Shown here: positions 1 to 7,782 of the stretch, in pieces
How positions within the stretch are numbered: position 1 is the stretch's first letter
How the letters are laid out: the number at the start of each line of letters is the position of its first letter
Assembly (NCBI GenBank): GCA_964598025.1
Contig: CAZRAU010000084.1
Coordinates: 1-15,099 of the forward strand
Direction: 5' to 3'
Length of the DNA stretch: 15,099 bases
DNA from: JALGWN01 sp964598025
GTDB taxonomy: Bacteria > Arandabacterota > Arandabacteria > Arandabacterales > Arandabacteraceae
Position numbers and translations under genes: made by a program
The notes under the pieces: model-generated
What the model saw: the letters and a program-made list of their open reading frames with translations, nothing else
Database searches by the model: none
What the model was told of the DNA's origin: nothing

Positions 1-347
1 ATTACACATACCTCCACTACGAGAAACTGCTGGAGAAGATGCTGGATTCGATGGCCTCTGAAGCCGATGACATACGATTGTCCAACGCCAAGGTGATCAG
101 TCCGGCTTCGGTGGAGCTGACTCAGGTGGGCAGGATGCAAGGAGTCTATGTTGCATTCTCGATTCTGCTCGGTATCACCCTTGGTGTAGGTTTCGGCTTC
201 CTGCTGGAGAACATGGATCAGTCCATAAGGACCGCTGGGGATGTGGAAGACGATCTGGGCGTGCCGCTTCTGGGTTCGGTACCCGACATCAGGAGCCTGC
301 CCGACCTTACGCGGAGAGTCGATAGGACGTTCGGTCACAAATCATAG
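1..347 (+). CDS. Wzz/GumC-type polysaccharide chain-length determinant, C-terminal part (5' end outside window)
   Basis: This is the C-terminal end of an inner-membrane polysaccharide co-polymerase that controls chain length or export together with the Wzy polymerase and a CpsD-type partner. The open frame already runs at base 3, so the N-terminus and first membrane segment lie upstream; the ATG at 39 is internal. The visible part starts with a helical, coiled-coil-like stretch (YEKLLEKMLDSMASEADD), as in the GNVR region that precedes the second membrane segment. Next come the NAKVISPAS segment typical of the end of the periplasmic domain, a hydrophobic helix (GVYVAFSILLGITLGVGFGF), and a cytoplasmic tail (DQSIRTAGDVEDDLGVPLLGSVP) that in fused proteins links to the kinase. 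Here the chain stops after that linker and the kinase-like protein is a separate gene 11 bases downstream. Family assignment is secure from this pattern; the polymer is unknown. Confidence 0.85.
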   Translation, partial: YTYLHYEKLLEKMLDSMASEADDIRLSNAKVISPASVELTQVGRMQGVYVAFSILLGITLGVGFGFLLENMDQSIRTAGDVEDDLGVPLLGSVPDIRSLPDLTRRVDRTFGHKS

Positions 348-352
348 TGAGG
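347..352 (+). promoter_or_regulatory. Ribosome binding site deciding the start of the kinase-like gene
   Basis: GTGAGG lies 6 bases before ATG 359. The longer alternative, GTG 347, overlaps the upstream stop codon and has no purine-rich stretch in front of it, so ATG 359 is preferred. Confidence 0.5.
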
Positions 353-358
353 CACAGA

Positions 359-1051
359 ATGGAACATGTGGACAGGATAGGCGAGCCCGGGTCGCGCGTG
401 GACGAGGCGAGTGCCCGCAAGATCGCCTCTCAGGACGCTTTCCACTACTACCGGGGTTTGATCGGTCAGATCGAAATAGCCTTACCTCACCATTCATCGC
501 GCGTCTTGCTCTTCACCAGCTCGATGGAGAGAGAAGGGACCACGGAGGTTGCGATGGGCCTCGGGCTGACGCTGGCGGGCGTCATGGGCCGGCGGACTGC
601 GATCATCGACTGCAACGTTCGCGACCCCGATATCCACCGGCGGTTTGGCGTGGAGGACATAGGACTGGACGAGCACCTCAAAGGGCAGCTCGGAATCGAG
701 CAGGCGTTGCTCAATACTCTGATACCCAATCTCTACGTTATGCCGCTGGGAGCGGGACTGACCTCGCTGGCCACCTTCAGAAAGGATAGATTCGGCGAGT
801 TGATCGCAGCGCTTAGAGAGAGGTTTGAATATGTCCTCCTGGACTCATCCCCGGTGGGCATCAATCCGGAAACCACGGTTCTGTGTGATGTGGTGGACGC
901 TGTGGTCTTGGTTGTAAGGCACGGGAGCACGAGGCGAGAAGTTGTCAGAAGATCGAAGGAGACTATCGAGAGGGCGGGGGGGAGGATTCTTGGGGTTATC
1001 CTTAACAAACGCAAGTTCCCGATCCCGGAGTTCCTGTACCGAAGGATATAG
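359..1051 (+). CDS. CpsD/CapB (BY-kinase)-like partner of the chain-length protein, with degenerate P-loop
   Basis: A cytoplasmic P-loop protein of the bacterial tyrosine kinase / MinD-like fold, 230 residues from ATG 359. Position and fold say it partners the chain-length protein just upstream. The Walker A region (about residues 54-65) reads SSMEREGTTEVA where active BY-kinases have a PGEGKST/T-type loop, so the nucleotide-binding lysine is replaced by threonine and the preceding glycine by arginine. Walker A' reads IIDCNVRDP (residues 82-90), with asparagine in place of the second aspartate of DADLRRP. Walker B, VLLDSSPV (about 159-166), is intact. The C-terminus has a single tyrosine instead of the usual Tyr cluster. 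I infer reduced or absent kinase activity and a structural or regulatory role. Related degenerate loops (GEGTST type) occur in other polysaccharide operons, so this may be a known inactive subgroup. GTG 347 is an alternative start adding four residues. Confidence 0.8.
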   Translation: MEHVDRIGEPGSRVDEASARKIASQDAFHYYRGLIGQIEIALPHHSSRVLLFTSSMEREGTTEVAMGLGLTLAGVMGRRTAIIDCNVRDPDIHRRFGVEDIGLDEHLKGQLGIEQALLNTLIPNLYVMPLGAGLTSLATFRKDRFGELIAALRERFEYVLLDSSPVGINPETTVLCDVVDAVVLVVRHGSTRREVVRRSKETIERAGGRILGVILNKRKFPIPEFLYRRI

Positions 1052-1081
1052 CTGTGCTCCTGGTAGGGGGAGGGGCATCAG

Positions 1082-2593
1082 TTGAGATACAACAGTGGCT
1101 CGACAAACCGGAAATCGCTCCTGACCGCTTTCCTGTTGATCTCTGTCTTTGCGGGGATTGCGCTCCGCTTCGTCCGACTCGGGGGCAATAGTCTCTGGAC
1201 CGATGAGATGCTTACTATCCAGCAGGCCCTGGTAAGCCAGAAGATGGACGCCGCAGACATTTTCGGGAATCTGCAGGGGCCGCTGATTTCCGTTATGCTT
1301 CATTTCTGGGCGGCAATAAGTATGGCAGAAGGCTTTCTGAGGTTTCCATTTGCCGTGGCCGGCGCACTCTCTGTCGGGGCGATCTACATGTTGAGCAGGC
1401 TTCTAAGCGGCCGATGGGTCGCGCTCAATACGGCCTTGTTCGCGTCTCTGTCACCCATCCTGATTTGGTATTCCCAGGAAGCCAGGGGCTACGCGTTTGT
1501 CATGCTCTTCAGCATACTGATGACTTACTATCTTGTACGCTGGACGACGTCCCATAGAAACCGCCACCTCTTTCTGTATGGGCTCTTCCTCTTGGCCGCA
1601 CTGCTATCGAATCTCACCGCCGCTTTCATACCGATAGCCCACTTCATATACCTGGTGGCGTTTCCCGCGAAGAGGCGGCTGCTCGGCGGATGGATTGTGA
1701 CTGTGCTGGTGGTGCTCCTCTTCTTCTCGCCTTGGGTGAGAAGCATCCTGCTTAGAACACATGTAGACAGGATGGTTGGTGCGGATACCGGAGAGCATAT
1801 CACGGCGGGGGGCGGGTTCTCGGTGATGGCGATTCCATACTTGCTTTTCACATACAGTGTCGGTTATTCGCTCGGGCCGCCGGTCATGGCCATCCGCACA
1901 GCAGGAATTAGAGTTGTGACTGAGAACCTCCATTGGGTGATTTCGGCAATGGTGATCTTCGCCATCCCCGCCGTCATCGGTGTGAAGAGACTGGCGAAGG
2001 AGAATGCTGAGTTGCTGTTTCTATTGCTGATCTGGCTGGTAGTCCCCATCGTGGTCGTCTCCGTGCTTGCCTTGAGGAATGTCAGGGCCTTCACGCCGCG
2101 ATATGCTCTTGTTTCGGTGGTTCCATATGCGCTGATTCTCGGCAGGGGTCTCGGCGCAATCACCAAGAGCAAGTGGTGGCTCCTGACGGTTGTCTTTGCA
2201 GCCTTGTTGAGCATCTCCCTGTACAACTACTTTCTGGATCCCGCATATGCCAAAGACGACGCCCGCGCTGTGGCGCGTACTATCAAAGAGAACTTCGACG
2301 ACGGCGATGCGGTAGTCGGGTTCTATGGCGCACGGCCGCTGATGCATTATCTGGGCGATTTTGCCGAGGTCCTCACATTCGAGGGGCGGGATATGGAGTC
2401 CCGTGAGGCGGTTGCCGCAAGGTGTTCCGGGATCGCGGACGCCTCAGAACGGGTTTGGCTGAGCCTGTGCAGGGAGTGGGTGGCGGACCCTGAAGGTCTG
2501 GTTCAAGACTGGTTCGACAGCAACATGGTCCTGATCCGGTCGTTTGAGTTTCCGGGCATGAGGCTTTTCCTGTTTGTGAAGGGGAGCGGATAA
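1082..2593 (+). CDS. GT39/ArnT-like GT-C membrane glycosyltransferase
   Basis: A 503-residue polytopic inner-membrane glycosyltransferase of the PMT_2/ArnT type, which use polyprenyl-phosphate sugars and act on the outer face of the membrane. The first helix (about residues 12-30) is followed by the diagnostic LWTDE (38-42), whose acidic residues are catalytic in this superfamily. YSQEARGY (130-137) is the second hallmark, in the next loop. Around ten hydrophobic segments run to about residue 385, followed by a soluble C-terminal domain of about 115 residues (from KDDARAVARTI). The start is TTG 1082, chosen because GGGGGAGGGG ends 6 bases before it. The next gene begins 1 base after its stop. 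The likely job is adding a side-branch or terminal sugar to the lipid-linked unit or polymer. The donor could be made by the DPM1-like GT2 at 10719-11420 (inference). Sugar and acceptor cannot be read from sequence. Confidence 0.82.
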   Translation: MRYNSGSTNRKSLLTAFLLISVFAGIALRFVRLGGNSLWTDEMLTIQQALVSQKMDAADIFGNLQGPLISVMLHFWAAISMAEGFLRFPFAVAGALSVGAIYMLSRLLSGRWVALNTALFASLSPILIWYSQEARGYAFVMLFSILMTYYLVRWTTSHRNRHLFLYGLFLLAALLSNLTAAFIPIAHFIYLVAFPAKRRLLGGWIVTVLVVLLFFSPWVRSILLRTHVDRMVGADTGEHITAGGGFSVMAIPYLLFTYSVGYSLGPPVMAIRTAGIRVVTENLHWVISAMVIFAIPAVIGVKRLAKENAELLFLLLIWLVVPIVVVSVLALRNVRAFTPRYALVSVVPYALILGRGLGAITKSKWWLLTVVFAALLSISLYNYFLDPAYAKDDARAVARTIKENFDDGDAVVGFYGARPLMHYLGDFAEVLTFEGRDMESREAVAARCSGIADASERVWLSLCREWVADPEGLVQDWFDSNMVLIRSFEFPGMRLFLFVKGSG

Positions 2594-2594
2594 A

Positions 2595-4112
2595 GTGAAC
2601 CTTCTGTCAGGTACTCTGGACATTCGCAGGACGAACCCGGTTTTTATCGCGATGATCGCCCTTTCCGTGATCATTGGGGTCATGGCCGGAACCCGGAGCA
2701 CGTTCAGCGTCAAGATAATGCTGTACGTGATTGTCCTTCTGAATACACTCATGGTGGCATACCTGTTCCTTCTGAAAAACATTACCTATGGACTGCTTCT
2801 TTATTTCTACGCCCTGGTCTTTCTGAATTTCTACTGGAGAATCGGTCTGCCCGGCAAACTGCCCGACCTCGACATACCGAGAGTTATCTTCATGTTCATA
2901 TGGGTGATCTTCCTGCTGGAAGTGGGGCTGGGGAACAGGCGCCTCCTCCCGAGAGCGGCGCCCGAGCCGGCTATGCTGGTATTGGTTGTAGCGATCCTTG
3001 TATCGATGGTCATGTACCGCGTTCCACGGATACGCCTTCTTCTTAACGGCTTCGCGATTCCTTACGCCCTGTTCATTCTATGCAAGAACACATATGTCAG
3101 TAAGAGGGATCTTAACAAGCTTCTGCATTTCTGGGCGATACCGCTCTCGTTCTATTTTCCCATCAACATGGTCTTCGAGAGATTCGGCATGCGGCAGTTT
3201 GTGTTTCCGAGGTACATCATGAACGCCGAGATTCAGGCGAATTCGACGTTCTTCGGTGAAAGGCCCGTTGGGGCCTTCCTCCAGCCTGTGGTTACAGGGT
3301 TCGCAATGGTCTGCGTATTCCTCCTGTCCATGTATGCGTTATCCAAGTTCAAGGGCCTCCTGCCCAGGCTGGCGATGGTGATCCTGTGCATCATTACTCC
3401 GGTCGGCGTCTTCATGACCTATACCAGATCGGTCTACCTTGGACTGCTCTTGCCTCTGGTGGTCTTGGCGGTTTCGGGCAAGAGGCTCAGGAAATACGGG
3501 ATTGCGCTCATAGTAGCCGGAATACTGGTCGTAATGGGCAATTGGAATTCCGTCAAATCCGAGGATAGGGAAGCCGGCGGAGTTGGAACCAGGAATACCG
3601 CCATCGGCCGCCTGGTTCTCCTGGAGACATCCTTGAGAATGTTCGCGGATCGGCCATTTACGGGAGTCGGCTTCGATCAGTACGAGGCAACCCGACTGCC
3701 TTATGTGAGGCAGGTGAGAACAACGCTCTTGGGACCGCGACCTGCTTGGCAGGGCAAGACCGTCAAGCAGCACAATCAACTGCTTCTGGTTCTCACCGAG
3801 CTTGGCCTGATGGGGTTTGTGCCTTTGTGCCTCGTCTATTACTTTGTAATCCGTATGCTGTGGAAAGCACGGAAAGTGATGAGTGACATGTATGATTACG
3901 AATTCGTTGTCGTTGTGGGGGCGGTACTGGCGGCCTACCTGGCCAACGTGATGTTCATAAATCCGACTTTCTTCGAGTTCATGAATGCCATGCCCATGGT
4001 CCTGGCGGGCATAGTGGCCGGGGGCTACCAACGGGCAACTTCGGCTGGATGGAACAACAAGGCAAAACGTGAAAGGAGCTTTTCAGGTGAAGGTACCATT
4101 CGTCGATCTTAG
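2595..4112 (+). CDS. O-antigen polymerase/ligase family membrane protein (Wzy/WaaL type)
   Basis: A 505-residue polytopic membrane protein of the Wzy_C/O-antigen ligase family, which joins lipid-linked glycan units on the outer face of the membrane. Roughly ten to twelve hydrophobic segments are visible. Family signs: YTRSVYLGL (about 276-284), resembling the SR-containing helix start; then a large hydrophilic loop (about 316-395) with RPFTGVGFDQYE (353-364) and a conserved-type His-Asn pair (H393-N394); then TELGLMGF (401-408), matching the usual HN...ELGLLG pattern. Start GTG 2595 has AGGGGAG eight to nine bases upstream and lies 1 base after the preceding stop. The 3' end overlaps the aminotransferase gene by 26 bases. 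With the chain-length protein and the initiating phosphotransferase in the same locus, polymerase (Wzy) is more likely than ligase, but sequence alone does not separate the two. Confidence 0.82.
   Translation: MNLLSGTLDIRRTNPVFIAMIALSVIIGVMAGTRSTFSVKIMLYVIVLLNTLMVAYLFLLKNITYGLLLYFYALVFLNFYWRIGLPGKLPDLDIPRVIFMFIWVIFLLEVGLGNRRLLPRAAPEPAMLVLVVAILVSMVMYRVPRIRLLLNGFAIPYALFILCKNTYVSKRDLNKLLHFWAIPLSFYFPINMVFERFGMRQFVFPRYIMNAEIQANSTFFGERPVGAFLQPVVTGFAMVCVFLLSMYALSKFKGLLPRLAMVILCIITPVGVFMTYTRSVYLGLLLPLVVLAVSGKRLRKYGIALIVAGILVVMGNWNSVKSEDREAGGVGTRNTAIGRLVLLETSLRMFADRPFTGVGFDQYEATRLPYVRQVRTTLLGPRPAWQGKTVKQHNQLLLVLTELGLMGFVPLCLVYYFVIRMLWKARKVMSDMYDYEFVVVVGAVLAAYLANVMFINPTFFEFMNAMPMVLAGIVAGGYQRATSAGWNNKAKRERSFSGEGTIRRS
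4072..4078 (+). promoter_or_regulatory. Ribosome binding site deciding the start of the aminotransferase gene
   Basis: AAAGGAG sits 8 bases before GTG 4087, inside the 3' end of the polymerase gene. An earlier in-frame GTG at 4069 lies upstream of this site and would add only six residues (VKGAFQ) before the family-typical N-terminus, so GTG 4087 is preferred. The same AAAGGAG with the same spacing precedes the oxidoreductase gene at 6718. Confidence 0.65.
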
Positions 4113-5196
4113 AGCACAATACCGTGAGATCAAACCTGAAGTGCAATCCGCAATCATGTCGGTTGTGGATGATTGCGCCTTTATTGGCGGGAAGTATGTA
4201 GAGCGGTTCGAACAGAATTTCGCCGCTTTCTGCGGCCGCCGTCATGCCGTGGGTGTCAGCTCGGGCACGTCCGCCCTGCACCTTGCCCTGGTGGCGATGG
4301 GGATAGGGCCCGGGGATGAGATCGTGACTGCGGCCAACACCTTCATAGCGACTACCGAAGCGGTGACGCACGCCGGTGCAGCCTTCAATCTCGTAGATAT
4401 CGACGCCCGCAGCCATAACATAGATCCTTCTCGTATTGAAGCCGCAATAACGGACCGCACCAAGGCCATCGTGCCGGTTCACCTTTACGGCCAGCCTGCG
4501 GACATGGATGCGGTCAACGAGATTGCGGCGAAGCACAATCTTCTGGTGCTGGAGGATGCGGCCCAGGCCCAGGGCGCGGAATACAAGGGCAGACGGGCCG
4601 GATCGTTGGGCACGGCGGCGGCCTTCAGCTTCTATCCCGCCAAGAATCTTGGGGCCTATGGAGATGCCGGCATTGTAGTCACCGATGAAAAGGAGATCGC
4701 CGACCGCATCAGACTACTGGCCAATCATGGCCGGCAGGGGGCGACCGACCATGCAGCGGAAGGTTTCAATGCAAGGCTGGACGGCATCCAGGCGGCGGTC
4801 CTTGACGTCAAACTCCCGCATCTCGAACGATGGAACGGAAGGCGTCACGAAGCGGCGGAGAGGTACAATGATCTCCTCGCAGATCTGGACGTCGTGCTCC
4901 CGATGGAGATGCCGTATGCCAGGCACATCTACCATCTCTATGTGATCAGGGTGAAAGACAGGGACAAGGTCAAAGAAGCCCTCGCGGCAAGAGAGGTCTA
5001 TTGCGGCTTGCACTATGCTGTGCCGCTTCACCTTCTTAGCGCCTATGAGAGACTGAACAAACCTAGGGGGAGCTACCCGGTAACCGAGGAAGTGACTTCC
5101 GAAATACTCTCGCTGCCCATGTTTCCCGAGATAACCGGGGACCAGCAGAAGTACGTCGCGGATTCGCTGGGCGAAGTACTGGAGAAGGCGAGCTAG
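4087..5196 (+). CDS. DegT/DnrJ/EryC1/StrS-family PLP-dependent sugar aminotransferase
   Basis: A 369-residue cytoplasmic PLP enzyme that transaminates keto-sugar nucleotides, normally with glutamate as amino donor. The N-terminus MKVPFVDLRAQY is typical of the family and supports GTG 4087. Motifs: SSGTSALHLAL (58-68) for cofactor phosphate binding; VLEDAAQAQGAEYKG (154-168), whose D157 would contact the PLP ring nitrogen; and FSFYPAKNLGAYGDAG (180-195), with K186 as the Schiff-base lysine. Length is normal. The oxidoreductase and beta-helix acyltransferase genes follow after the phosphotransferase gene. Together the three resemble the WbpB-WbpE-WbpD set that builds 3-N-acetylated UDP-2,3-diamino-glucuronate; Qdt/Fdt-type 3-amino deoxyhexose routes are an alternative. 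The gene overlaps the polymerase gene by 26 bases and abuts the next start with no gap, so translational coupling is likely. Exact substrate is not determinable. Confidence 0.9.
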   Translation: MKVPFVDLRAQYREIKPEVQSAIMSVVDDCAFIGGKYVERFEQNFAAFCGRRHAVGVSSGTSALHLALVAMGIGPGDEIVTAANTFIATTEAVTHAGAAFNLVDIDARSHNIDPSRIEAAITDRTKAIVPVHLYGQPADMDAVNEIAAKHNLLVLEDAAQAQGAEYKGRRAGSLGTAAAFSFYPAKNLGAYGDAGIVVTDEKEIADRIRLLANHGRQGATDHAAEGFNARLDGIQAAVLDVKLPHLERWNGRRHEAAERYNDLLADLDVVLPMEMPYARHIYHLYVIRVKDRDKVKEALAAREVYCGLHYAVPLHLLSAYERLNKPRGSYPVTEEVTSEILSLPMFPEITGDQQKYVADSLGEVLEKAS

Positions 5197-6717
5197 ATGA
5201 AGACCGTGCGGACGACAGAGCGGAAATCGGCTGCAGTGGGGTCGGTTTCCGAATACAGCCCCCGGAAACCCAGCATCCTGTGCTGTGCCCACGTGCTGTG
5301 GCTTCTCGATGTCTGTGCTCTGGGCGCTGCGCTGTTGCTCGGCTACTGGCTGAGAATAGGCTCCGGGCTGTTCGGTGCCTCATTCGATCTCAGCCTCGCC
5401 CGCCTGATCCCGCTGGCGGCCATCAGCGTGGGCTGGACAGCCATATTCGCCGTCGAGGGCCTCTACAGGAGAGCCAAGGTGATAGCGGGCCTGGACCAGG
5501 TGCTTTCGATAGGGAAGAGCACCACACTGGGATTCCTGCTGCTCCTGGCCCTGTCATTCGTATGGAGGCGCAACTACTTCGTGGAAACACGGCTGGTCGT
5601 CGCGTTCGGATGGATCTTCAGCATAGTCCTTCCCTCGTTGATCCGTGTTGGTATCGTACGGACCGTTCTCAGAAGAAGGATGAGGCGCGGTGAAGGGGCC
5701 AAAAGGGCCGCGGTGGTCGGGCCGATACCTTTTGCCCGCCGGTTCGTCGAGGATGATCTGCCGGCCAGAAACGGCTACCAGGTGGTGGGTTTCATAGAGA
5801 CGCGGGAGGGTGAAATCGCCTCGGATCTCGGTCCGGAATACGTGCTGGGGAGAATCAACGCAATAGACGAGATAGTCAGCACCCACGAGATAGAGGAGAT
5901 ATTCCTGCCCATTGCGCTGCTGGAGAACAGGATCTGCTTTGACATAGTGTCACGGTGTTCGCGTACAGGGCTCCCGGTGAGATTGGTCTCGGACATCTTC
6001 GAGATTCTGATGCCGGACGAATCAAAGGAGAAGATCGACGGGTTGCCAAGAGTCAGCCTCGGCGAGCCGGCGCTCAAGGGCGTTGGCCTGATCGCGAAGC
6101 GGTTCGTGGACCTTTCCGTCTCCGTCATTGCCGTCCTCGTGTTTTCACCGCTGCTCACTCTGATCGCGGTCCTGGTGAAAGCGTTCTCCCCCGGCCCGGT
6201 CCTCTTCAGGCAGATAAGGGCCGGCAGGAACGGTACCCCCTTCACCTTCTACAAGTTCCGGACAATGAAGCACAACATTGATGATACCATCCACAGGGAG
6301 TATGCCACCAACTTCATCGGGGGCAAAGAGCTTCGACTCAGGGATGAGAAAAACGACAGCAAGATCTATAAGATGCCGGACGATCCCCGGATAACGCCCA
6401 TCGGCCGCGTACTCCGGCGAACAAGCCTGGATGAACTCCCGCAGCTCTTCAACGTGGTGAAGGGGGAGATGAGCCTGGTCGGCCCGCGGCCGCCGATCGC
6501 ATACGAGCTGACCATCTACAAGGAATGGCACAAGAGACGGCTCAAGGCCAAGCCCGGAATCACGGGGTTGTGGCAGGTAAGCGGCAGGTCCAGTGTGCCG
6601 TTTCATGACATGGTCCTGCTGGATCTTTATTATATTAACCGGTGGAGCCTGTCGCTTGACATAGAGATAATCTTGAAGACGATACCGGTCGTTCTGTGCG
6701 GGAAAGGAGCGTACTAG
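5197..6717 (+). CDS. Polyprenyl-phosphate sugar-1-phosphate transferase (WbaP/WcaJ-type initiating enzyme)
   Basis: A 506-residue inner-membrane enzyme that moves a sugar-1-phosphate from a nucleotide sugar to undecaprenyl phosphate, the first step of repeat-unit assembly. Hydrophobic segments lie at about 33-52, 68-86, 107-124 and 133-150. A Rossmann-like CoA_binding_3 domain follows at about 168-290 (AAVVGPIPFARRF at its start). The catalytic domain begins at KRFVDLSVSVIAVLVF (301-316) with the reentrant helix, then GPVLFRQIRAG (333-343), FYKFRTM (351-357), RRTSLDELPQLFNV (407-420) with the catalytic D412-E413 pair, MSLVGPRPP (425-433) and KPGITGLWQVSGRS (452-465). All signature residues are present. 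Start ATG 5197 directly follows the upstream stop and has GGAGAAGG 8 bases before it. Large PHPTs of this shape usually transfer Glc-1-P or Gal-1-P. Its place inside the amino-sugar module could mean the first sugar is the modified one, but that is inference. Confidence 0.93.
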   Translation: MKTVRTTERKSAAVGSVSEYSPRKPSILCCAHVLWLLDVCALGAALLLGYWLRIGSGLFGASFDLSLARLIPLAAISVGWTAIFAVEGLYRRAKVIAGLDQVLSIGKSTTLGFLLLLALSFVWRRNYFVETRLVVAFGWIFSIVLPSLIRVGIVRTVLRRRMRRGEGAKRAAVVGPIPFARRFVEDDLPARNGYQVVGFIETREGEIASDLGPEYVLGRINAIDEIVSTHEIEEIFLPIALLENRICFDIVSRCSRTGLPVRLVSDIFEILMPDESKEKIDGLPRVSLGEPALKGVGLIAKRFVDLSVSVIAVLVFSPLLTLIAVLVKAFSPGPVLFRQIRAGRNGTPFTFYKFRTMKHNIDDTIHREYATNFIGGKELRLRDEKNDSKIYKMPDDPRITPIGRVLRRTSLDELPQLFNVVKGEMSLVGPRPPIAYELTIYKEWHKRRLKAKPGITGLWQVSGRSSVPFHDMVLLDLYYINRWSLSLDIEIILKTIPVVLCGKGAY

Positions 6718-7782
6718 ATGAGAGACCAGGGAGCAGCAGAACATGGAGACAACAGGACCACCATTGGAGTCATAGGGTGTGGGTACTGGGGTCCCAACCT
6801 GACGAGGAACTTCAATCAACTGCCGACCTCACGTGTGAAGTACTGTTGTGATCTCGAGGAGAAACGCCTGAAGCACATGAAGGCTCTGTACCCCAATGTC
6901 GAAACCACGAGTCGGTACCAAGACCTGATTGAAGACTCCGAAGTGGATGCGATCGCCATCGCGACGCCGGTTTCCACCCACTATCCTCTAGCCAAGGCAT
7001 GCTTGGAAGGGGGGAAACATGTGCTGGTGGAGAAACCCTTGACCGGCAAGATCTCCGAGGCCGAGGAGCTCGTGGAGCTGGCCGACAAGAAGGGCGTCGT
7101 GCTCTTCACCGGACACACGTTCGTCTACAATGCGGCAGTCCAGAAGATGAGGGATCTGATTGACGCCAAGGAGCTCGGGGAGACTTACTATGTAAGCAGC
7201 GTGCGGGTCAACCTGGGGCTGTTCCAGGAGGACATAAACGTGATATGGGATCTTGCCCCCCACGATATCTCCATAATGAACTTCCTGTTCGGCTGCGACC
7301 CGGTCACGGTTTGCACCTATGCCAAGTCCTACATAAGGAAGGGTATTGAGGACGTGGCGTTCCTGGTACTTCAGTACCCCAACAACATCATAGCTCATAT
7401 CCATGTCAGCTGGCTCGATCCGTGTAAGATACGGCGGACGACCCTGGTCGGGAGCAAGAAGATGCTGGTCTACGATGATACGTCGACCCTAGAGAAGATC
7501 AGGGTTTACGATAAGGGTGTGAGCATTCAGCCCCACTATGACACGTTCGGGGAATTCCAGCTGGCATACAGGTTCGGAGACATAATAGTGCCCAAGATAA
7601 ACGATGTAGAACCGCTCAAGTTCGAGTGCGGGCATTTTGTCGACTGCATTAAGAACGGGAGCGTCCCCAGGAGCGACGGCCGTGCGGGCCTCTCCGTTGT
7701 CAAGGTGGTCGAGCGGGCTTGCGAATCCGCCAAGCTGGGCGGGGCACCCCTGCTTTTGGAGAGAGATGAAGGTGAGAAGTGA
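6718..7782 (+). CDS. Gfo/Idh/MocA-family NAD(P)-dependent sugar-nucleotide oxidoreductase
   Basis: A 354-residue cytoplasmic oxidoreductase. The N-terminal Rossmann fold shows GVIGCGYWG (17-25), a GxGxxG-type NAD(P) site. HVLVEKPLTG (101-110) holds the family EKP lysine (K106), and WDLAPHDISIMNFLFG (177-192) holds the conserved-type H182 near the sugar site. The C-terminal alpha/beta domain follows and length is normal. In WlbA/WbpB-type pathways such an enzyme oxidises C3 of a UDP-HexNAc uronate to the 3-keto form, the substrate for a DegT aminotransferase; both an aminotransferase and an acyltransferase are present here. Start ATG 6718 directly follows the upstream stop, with AAAGGAG 8 bases before it. 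A start a few residues later is possible because the first 12 residues are polar and unconserved-looking. Its stop overlaps the next start (TGATG). No UDP-sugar 6-dehydrogenase is in view, so the exact substrate is open. Confidence 0.88.
   Translation: MRDQGAAEHGDNRTTIGVIGCGYWGPNLTRNFNQLPTSRVKYCCDLEEKRLKHMKALYPNVETTSRYQDLIEDSEVDAIAIATPVSTHYPLAKACLEGGKHVLVEKPLTGKISEAEELVELADKKGVVLFTGHTFVYNAAVQKMRDLIDAKELGETYYVSSVRVNLGLFQEDINVIWDLAPHDISIMNFLFGCDPVTVCTYAKSYIRKGIEDVAFLVLQYPNNIIAHIHVSWLDPCKIRRTTLVGSKKMLVYDDTSTLEKIRVYDKGVSIQPHYDTFGEFQLAYRFGDIIVPKINDVEPLKFECGHFVDCIKNGSVPRSDGRAGLSVVKVVERACESAKLGGAPLLLERDEGEK

Noticed and set aside
845..1303. 152-codon antisense open frame over the kinase-like / GT-C junction
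   Set aside because: It crosses the start of the GT-C gene with its good ribosome site, and the product looks random.
3339..4031. 230-codon open frame antisense to the polymerase gene
   Set aside because: Low-complexity His/Gln/Arg-rich product with no motif; a shadow of a clear membrane-protein gene.
5939..6661. TTGACA sequences at 5939-5944 and 6656-6661 on the plus strand
   Set aside because: Both lie in the phosphotransferase coding sequence with no suitable -10 at 16-18 bases.
6145..6819. 224-codon antisense open frame over the phosphotransferase gene end
   Set aside because: The plus strand carries the full catalytic motif set; the antisense product has no recognisable features.
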